A stretch of 21,652 nucleotides of DNA, taken from assembly GCA_023807065.1 (NCBI GenBank), contig JAJJLU010003982.1:1-21652 (forward strand), read 5' to 3'. Source of the DNA: Isotricha intestinalis. Taxonomy: Eukaryota; Ciliophora; Litostomatea; Vestibuliferida; Isotrichidae. Below the pieces are notes generated by a model. It saw only the letters and a list, made by a program, of their open reading frames with translations, was not told the DNA's origin and did no database searches. Positions 16,284-21,652 of this stretch are shown here, piece by piece (within the stretch, counting starts at the first letter, position 1; each line of letters starts with the position of its first letter). Both the position numbers and the translations under genes were made by a program.

Positions 16284-17462
16284 TCATAAAAAATCATTTT
16301 TTTTCTTAAGTAAATTATCAGGAGAATCAAAATCTTCAATTTTTCCTTGATTTATACATAATATTTTATCATATTTAATAATAGTTTTTATCCTATGAGC
16401 AACAGTCAAAATTGTACTTCCTTTAAGTAATTGATCAATTGACTTTTGTATAATTCCTTCAGTTTCATAATCAATACTCAGTTGCTTCATCCATAATAAT
16501 AATTTTATTTTTCCTTAAAATTGCTTTTTTAATACAAATTAATTAATTGCTTTTCTCCAACACTTATATTAGTTCCTCCTTCAGAAACTTCTTGTTTAAG
16601 TCCATCTTTTTTTTTCAATAATATAACCAAAACTAATTTTTTTTATAACGTTTGTTATCTCTTCATCACTATAATTATTTAATGGGTTAATATTATATCT
16701 TAAAGTAACTTCAATTAAAGCTGGATCTTGTGGAATTATAGTTAGGCTATTTCTTAATTTATCTAAACCAATTGTTGAAATGTCAATATCATCAATTAAA
16801 ATTTTTCCTTTTTAAGCCTCTAATATTCTAAATAAACATAATGTTATTAGACTTTTTCCTAATCCTGTTCTTCCAACAATTCCTACTTTATTCCCTGATT
16901 CGATTGAAAAATTTAAATCTGAAAGAATTATTTCTGTATCTGATCTATATTTAACTGAATAATCTATAAATTGAATTTTACCATTTTGAGGCCAATTTTC
17001 TAAAATTTTGTCTTTTTTTTAAATTTTGGCTTTTCACTTTGGATTTTTGAATAAGTTAGACATCTTTCAAAACTAATCATTAAATTTTCTAATCTTGAAA
17101 TTTGACGAATTCCTCTTATTGAATTATTTTGTGAATTAATACTATAAGTTAATAATAAACCAATTATTTTTGGAGAAAAATTATTTTTAAACAAAAATGT
17201 GAATCATAATAAGAAAAAAAGAAAAGAAAAACTCATTAAATCAAGTATTAAATCAAACCATTGTGAAATTCCATAAATTATAATTGTAATTTTTAAATTA
17301 TCATCTGATCTTTCAAGATATTTATTTAAATATTCATTTTTAAAATCATATGCTCTAATTGTTAAAGTACCAGGAATAGTTTCATTAAGTAAATTTAACA
17401 TAGGAGATCTTACTGCACTTTCCATTCTAGTTAATTGTCTAGAGCAATTTAAATATTTTTAT
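16284..17462 (-). pseudogene. C-terminal half of an ABCC (MRP-type) ABC transporter, decayed
   Basis: Reading leftwards from about 17462 the pieces are CSRQLTRMESAVRSPM and LNETIPGTLTIRAYDFKNEY (second membrane domain), a hydrophobic run interrupted by TGA, and RQISRLENLMISFERCLTY. Then comes the second nucleotide-binding domain: Walker A GRTGLGKS, IPQDPALIEVTLRYNINPL, a shifted signature ISVGEKQL, Walker B IIIMDEAT (frame lost right after it), and SIDYETEGIIQKSIDQLL with the H-loop LTVAHRIKTIIKYDK. It ends at TAA 16284-16286. At least three frameshifts, a TAA after RILEA and the loss of the whole N-terminal half make it non-functional. The family assignment to eukaryotic multidrug-resistance-type exporters is firm. 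The left neighbour at 15108 is not obviously its missing start. Confidence 0.85.
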
Positions 17463-18060
17463 AATCCAGAAGGAATGGATGAAGAAAATCTTAATATTAA
17501 ATATAAAAATATGATAATTAGTATAATACTTCTTTAATGAATACTATTAATGATGCTGAATTATAAATTGATGTTAAAAGATTAAAATATAAATATGATA
17601 AAAATAAAAAAATTTTAAAAATTACTATTGAAATTAAACATAAATAAATTGAATTGCCAAAAAGAAAAGAAAATGAATAAATGGAAATTATTAATGAGGA
17701 AGAAGAAAGATTAAAAGAAGAAGAAGAAAGAAAAAAGAAGAAGAAGAAGAGAAAAAGAAAGAAGAAGAAAAAAAGAAAAAGAAAGAAGAAGTAATAATTA
17801 AAGGACAAAAAAAAGAAATACAAAAAGATCAACATTTAAAAGAAATTAAATATAAAATTGAAGAAAATAAAAAATGAAAAAAACTATTAATAGAAGAAAT
17901 AAATACTTCTTCAAATCAAAATCAAACAAATAATAATGATTCAAAAATCAAACAAAAAAATTCAATGAAATTTCTAATTCAAAATCACAAAAATTAGATG
18001 AAGATGATATTCCAAGTTTAACAAAAGAAAATATATTAAAACCCTCATCAAATGAAGAAT
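17463..18060 (+). pseudogene. Decayed host gene with Lys/Glu-rich tract
   Basis: Starting where the transporter remnant ends, the plus strand reads NPEGMDEENLNIKYKNM, then (after a shift) NTSLMNTINDAEL, IDVKRLKYKYDKNKKILKI and IELPKRKENE. A Glu-to-Lys-rich tract (about 17693-17795), HLKEIKYKIEENKK, LLIEEINTSSNQNQTNN and KLDEDDIPSLTKENILKP follow. TAA codons sit inside otherwise continuous frames, after AEL, KHK and KENE, and a TGA follows EENKK. No known family is recognised; it is a coiled-coil-like protein by composition. The opposite-strand Phe/Leu frame at 17518-17835 is just the complement of the Lys/Glu tract. Confidence 0.4.
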
Positions 18061-18189
18061 CAAAAATAACTATTGTTTTTTTAAATTTTAATTTAGATTG
18101 TATTTTTTTGAATTACATTAAATACAATAATTAAAACAATTTTTTTAATAAAATATTATTTATAAATATAAAAAATTATCTTAAAATTA

Positions 18190-19075
18190 AATTTTTAATC
18201 ATTATCATAATCATCATCTTCTTCATAAAAATGAAAAGTAAAATTTCTTAAATAACTTCAACAGTAATATATACTTTAGGACTTGGTTTTATAATTAAAT
18301 ATTTTCTTTTATCTAAATTATTTGTAACTGGATCACTAGTATTCATTTTTGGCTTTGAACTCATAAAAAACCTAATGTTTCATTTATTAAATTTCCTTCT
18401 AAACAAAAAGTTTCAAAAGGTAATTTCATGATATCCAGAAATATTAGGTAAATAGTTGTTCCATATGATAATAAATCTCTTTTATCAACAACATCTAATT
18501 TCCAAACACGAACAGCCATCTTGGCCAATCATTTAAATTTTCAGTTGTTAAATGTAAATCAAATTTATGACAAAAACAAGCAAATTATTTTGCCCAATAA
18601 AACTTGTTTGGTTTAAAATGATGATTTTGGTGATAAATAACGCAATTGCTCACCTGTAAAAAAAAATTCTATTATTTTCATTATATTGAAAGAATAAATA
18701 AATAATATCTCTCCTCTCAAAATTAGGTAAAATTATTTTTGTTGTAAGAGAATAATCTGAAGTAATTTGATATATGAATCCATATTCTTCATCAGTTATT
18801 TCAATTCTTAATTTTTTCTTGTTTTAGATTTGTCAAAAAATTTTTATTTTTAACATTAACTTGCTCAATTGAATCATTCCATATTTTAAGCATTAATGGA
18901 ACTCTAAACATATTTTCAATTATTTTTCAATTTAGTTTTCCTAAAGCTTCATTTCCAATTATAAATTTTAATAAAGATTTTAATCCAAATTTTTCCATTT
19001 GAGCTCTATATATCATTCTTTCTTTTTTATCTTTAGAAGTTAAAATTTTTTCTTTTAATTCTTTGAATGAGGCAA
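18190..19075 (-). pseudogene. Decayed host gene of unknown family
   Basis: Reading leftwards from about 19075 the pieces include IASFKELKEKILTSKDKKER, MIYRAQMEKFGLKSLLKFII, NMFRVPLMLKIWNDSIEQVN, then after shifts DEEYGFIYQITSDYSL and RRDIIYLFFQYNENN. Further on come LAKMAVRVWKLDVVDKRDLL and KLPFETFCLEGNLINETLGF. The last two look like folded-domain sequence. Many frameshifts and stops (TGA after GNEALGKLN, TAA later) separate them. I cannot assign a family. The right end directly abuts the duplicated block at 19076, so this gene may have been cut when that block was copied here. Confidence 0.4.
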
Positions 19076-19441
19076 TTAAAAATAATCTATTTTCATTATC
19101 CTTAAAATTTCCGTTTTTAAGTTTTTAAAGTATAATTTAAAAACTAATTTTTTCAAAAATTGATTAGTCAAATTAAAAATATATAAAACATATTAAATAC
19201 TATATAAACATAATATGAAATTTATTTTATCATTTTTTAATAAATATTCATAATAAAAATTAGTTTCAATTGAAAATTAAATTAATTGAATGATAATAAT
19301 TCAAATAATAATTGTTAATTAAGGGTATATAAAATAAAAAAAAGGAAAAAATTAATATTTGTTAAATAAAAAATATTTTTTTATATATTTATAGCATGAT
19401 AAAAAATATCTAAATAACCTTTTTGAGTAAGAGTCAATAAA
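19076..19441 (+). repeat. Duplicated upstream (promoter) block of copy C
   Basis: Near-collinear copy of 6172-6539 with small indels. The sharp left edge follows ggcaatt of the pseudogene and begins aaaaataatctattttcatt. It carries the same terminal ataaaatg at the start codon, so it duplicated together with the gene. Confidence 0.85.
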
Positions 19442-20799
19442 ATGATAAAAACACCAGGAGAAAACAAAGGCCAAAAAGAAGATAATAAGCCCCAAAAAGA
19501 AGAAAAGAAAAAAGAAGAAATCAAAACCTTAAATAATAAAGGAGATAACAAAAATCAAAATAAATCAGAAAAAATAGAATAGTATTAGAAAATAAACCAT
19601 TAAATAATGTTGTTATTGGAATTGATTTAGGAACAACAAATACTTGTGCTTCAATATTAAAAAATGATAAAATTGAAATAATCAAAAATGATGGAGGCGA
19701 AAAAATAATTCCATCTGTTGTTTGTTATACTGAAAACAAAATTTTTGTTGGAACATTAGCAAAAAATAAAATGTATCAATTTCCTGAATCAACTGTCTTT
19801 GAAAATAAAAGTTTAATAGGAAAATCATTCGAAGATTATGAAAAAGGTATTAAAAAAGATATGGGTAAAAGATGTAATGTTAAAATATTTGAAGATAAAA
19901 TTACTAAAAAAGCAAAATATGAAGTTAATATCAAAGGTAAAAAAAAAGAAATTTTTCCAGAAGAAGTTTCATCTGAAATATTAAAAGAAATAAAAAAAAT
20001 TGCAGAACAATATAATAAAAATATTAAAAAAGCAGTAATAACAGTTCCAGCTCATTTTAAAAAAAAAGAAAGAGAAGCAATAATAGAAGCTGCTAGAATG
20101 GCAGGATTAGAAGTTATTCAATTAATTGATGAACCAACAGCAGCTGCAATTGCTTATGGGGAACAAATTAAATCAAAATCAAATAAAGAAAGAACAATAT
20201 TAATATTTGATATTGGTGGAGGAAATTTTGGTTTTTCTATTGTAAAAATTAAAGGAAATGAATATTTTGTTTTAGGCTCTGATGGTGAAGATAATTTAGG
20301 AGGAGAAAATTTCACTCAAAAATTAATGGATTATTTTATTCAAGAAATTAAAAAAAAATATCCAAATGAAACTTTAGATCAAAACAAAAAAGATGAAAAA
20401 TCATTAAAACTTTTCTCATTAATTAAAAAAAAAACAGAAGAAGTAAAAAATAAATTATCAGGAGATACAAATGCTCTATTTAAAATTGAAGAGGGACAAA
20501 TTAAATTTCAAAAGGAAATTAACATTAACAAATATATTGAATTATGTGGAGATTTATGGAAAAAATGTATAGAAAAAGTCAAAAATTATATTCCTTCAGA
20601 ATATAAAGAAAATATAAAGGGATATATCAATGATATAATATTAATTGGAAGAGCTGCAAAAACACCAACAATTAAAAAAAATATTGAAGAATTTTTAGGT
20701 AAACCAGGATTAGAAAATATTAATGGAGATGAAGTTGTTGCTTATGGAGCAGCTGTTGCAGGAAATTTTATTAAAAATTTAAAGGATTTAAAAATTTAA
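19442..20799 (+). pseudogene. Hsp70-type ATPase paralogue C with Lys/Glu-rich N-terminus (one frameshift)
   Basis: An ATG at 19442 opens MIKTPGENKGQKEDNKPQKE, a charged low-complexity tail ending NKNQNKSEK. Where copy B has aaaaaacaagaatag, this copy has aaaaaatagaatag: one base lost, so the frame stops at TAG 19580-19582. The Hsp70 domain continues in the next frame from about 19573 to TAA 20799: RIVLENKPL, GIDLGTTNTCASIL, ENKSLIG, IDEPTAAAIAYGE, DIGGGNFGFSI, LIGRAAKTPT, GDEVVAYGAA. Like copy A it ends right after the ATPase domain with no substrate-binding region. Phosphate-2 lacks the second Asp (GGGNFG for GGGTFD), and the adenosine motif has Arg for the second Gly (LIGRA for LVGGS). An internal ATG at 19771 could start a shorter product lacking phosphate-1. 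One lesion only, so a sequencing error is possible. Confidence 0.85.
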
Positions 20800-20912
20800 A
20801 ACTTAAAATATTAAATTTATAAGAGTAATAATTTTAATATATATATTAAATATATTTATTAAATCTTTTTAATGAAAAATATTATAAACATTAATTAATT
20901 TTTCCTTTTTTT
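20800..20912 (+). repeat. 3' flank shared by copies C and A
   Basis: Matches 5578-5690 after copy A with small indels. After about 20912 the spacer up to 21120 is AT-rich with no recognisable feature and must hold the promoter of the gene at 21121. Confidence 0.8.
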
Positions 20913-21120
20913 GAAATTTTTTTTAAAAAATAAAGTGATTATTCAATAAAAAATAATAATGAATCAATAACATAAACATTTAAAAAACAACAAAACTAAT
21001 TTATTTGTATTTTAATTAAATTAAATATAATAAAACCATTATCCAAACAATGAAAATACTATTATAAATAAAAACAATAATTTATATAAATCCGAAAAAC
21101 CTTTTTTTATATATTTTACA

Positions 21121-21652
21121 ATGTCAACAAATAGTACAAGAGCTCAATCATCAAAAGAAGATCAAGGACCTATAATAGGAATTGATTTAGGAACATTATT
21201 TTCATGTGTTGGAATAATGAGGAATGGTAGAGTTGACATTGTTCCTGAAGCTAATGCAGGAAGAAATATTGTACCATCTACTGTATGTTTTACTCCAACA
21301 AAAAAATTAATAGGAACAGCAGCAAGAAATAAAATGAGACAATTTCCTGAATCATCTATGTTTGAAAGTAAAAGATTAATTGGACATAAATATTCAAATC
21401 CTCATGTTCAAGAAGATATAAAAAGATGGCCTATAAAAATAATTGAAGATCAAAATACTAAAAAACCAAAATATGTTGTTAAAGTAAAAGATAAAGAAAA
21501 GTCACAACATTTTCCAGAAGAAGTTTCTTCTATGATATTAGAATATTTAAAAAAACAAGCAGAAATTTATAATGCAAACAAAGAAATTAAAAGAGCAGTA
21601 ATAACAGTTCCTGCTCATTTTAATAATTTACAAAGAAAAGCAACAATAGAAG
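21121..21652 (+). CDS. Hsp70-like protein D, 5' part (runs off the window)
   Basis: An ATG at 21121 opens MSTNSTRAQSSKEDQGP, then an Hsp70 nucleotide-binding domain: GIDLGTLFSCVGIM (Leu-Phe in place of the usual Thr-Tyr/Asn after GIDLGT), NIVPSTVCFTPTKKLIGTAA, ESKRLIGHKY, KRWPIKIIEDQNTKKPKYVV, FPEEVSSMILEYLKK and AVITVPAHFNNLQRKATIE at the right edge. All 177 visible codons are open. The N-terminus is short and Ser-rich, like the 571-aa protein at 565-2280, and ITVPAHFNNLQR matches that protein better than copies A to C. So it may belong with the more orthodox members. Whether it has a substrate-binding domain lies outside the window. Confidence 0.9.
   Translation, partial: MSTNSTRAQSSKEDQGPIIGIDLGTLFSCVGIMRNGRVDIVPEANAGRNIVPSTVCFTPTKKLIGTAARNKMRQFPESSMFESKRLIGHKYSNPHVQEDIKRWPIKIIEDQNTKKPKYVVKVKDKEKSQHFPEEVSSMILEYLKKQAEIYNANKEIKRAVITVPAHFNNLQRKATIE

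Noticed and set aside
17518..17835. Minus-strand 105-codon Phe/Leu-rich frame resembling a membrane protein
   Set aside because: It is the complement of the Lys/Glu-rich tract of a plus-strand pseudogene.

Overview
The window looks like a piece of an extremely AT-rich, intron-poor microbial eukaryote genome. It has several Hsp70-type genes, an asparagine-rich repeat, an ABCC-type transporter remnant and long A/T-rich spacers, and none of the host genes has a Shine-Dalgarno site. Inside it sits a block of about 7.7 kb (roughly 7343-15011) that is visibly less AT-rich and looks purely bacteriophage. The lineage cannot be fixed from sequence alone. An AT-rich anaerobe such as a gut fungus or an amoeboid protist fits the base composition, and the phage genes are of a kind I associate with tailed phages of Firmicutes; both statements are inference.

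Layout, left to right. 1-291: two tiny minus-strand genes that look like tandem paralogues. 565-2280 (-): an intact 571-aa Hsp70-like protein without the C-terminal lid. 3691-5577 (+): an intact 628-aa protein joining a trypsin-like protease domain to an Hsp70 ATPase domain with no substrate-binding domain. 6172-7342 (+): a second member of that Hsp70 subfamily, with an Asn-rich repeat in place of the protease, cut off abruptly. 7343-15011 (+): phage early/replication module, made of the tail end of one gene, five small genes (four with hydrophobic or membrane segments), a helicase-primase gene and a family B DNA polymerase gene. It keeps bacterial Shine-Dalgarno sites and an intrinsic terminator, but nearly every gene is broken by frameshifts or stops. 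15012-15108 (-): the first 33 codons of a host gene, cut by the right phage junction. 15372-19075: a graveyard of host pseudogenes, including the C-terminal half of an ABCC transporter (-). 19076-20799 (+): a third subfamily member with a Lys/Glu-rich N-terminus and one frameshift, whose upstream region is duplicated from the one at 6172. 21121-21652 (+): the start of a fourth Hsp70-type gene, running off the window.

How the parts relate. Three Hsp70-ATPase paralogues (A 3691, B 6540, C 19442) share a join point just before the nucleotide-binding domain but carry different N-terminal modules. In A and C a conserved acidic residue of the phosphate-2 motif is lost, so they may act as nucleotide switches rather than ordinary folding chaperones. 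The phage block would once have worked as one operon: SD-led small membrane genes, then helicase-primase, then polymerase with its GTG start abutting the primase stop. In its present state it cannot encode a working replication system. Whether it is a true endogenised phage fragment or an assembly chimera cannot be decided without reads spanning both junctions.
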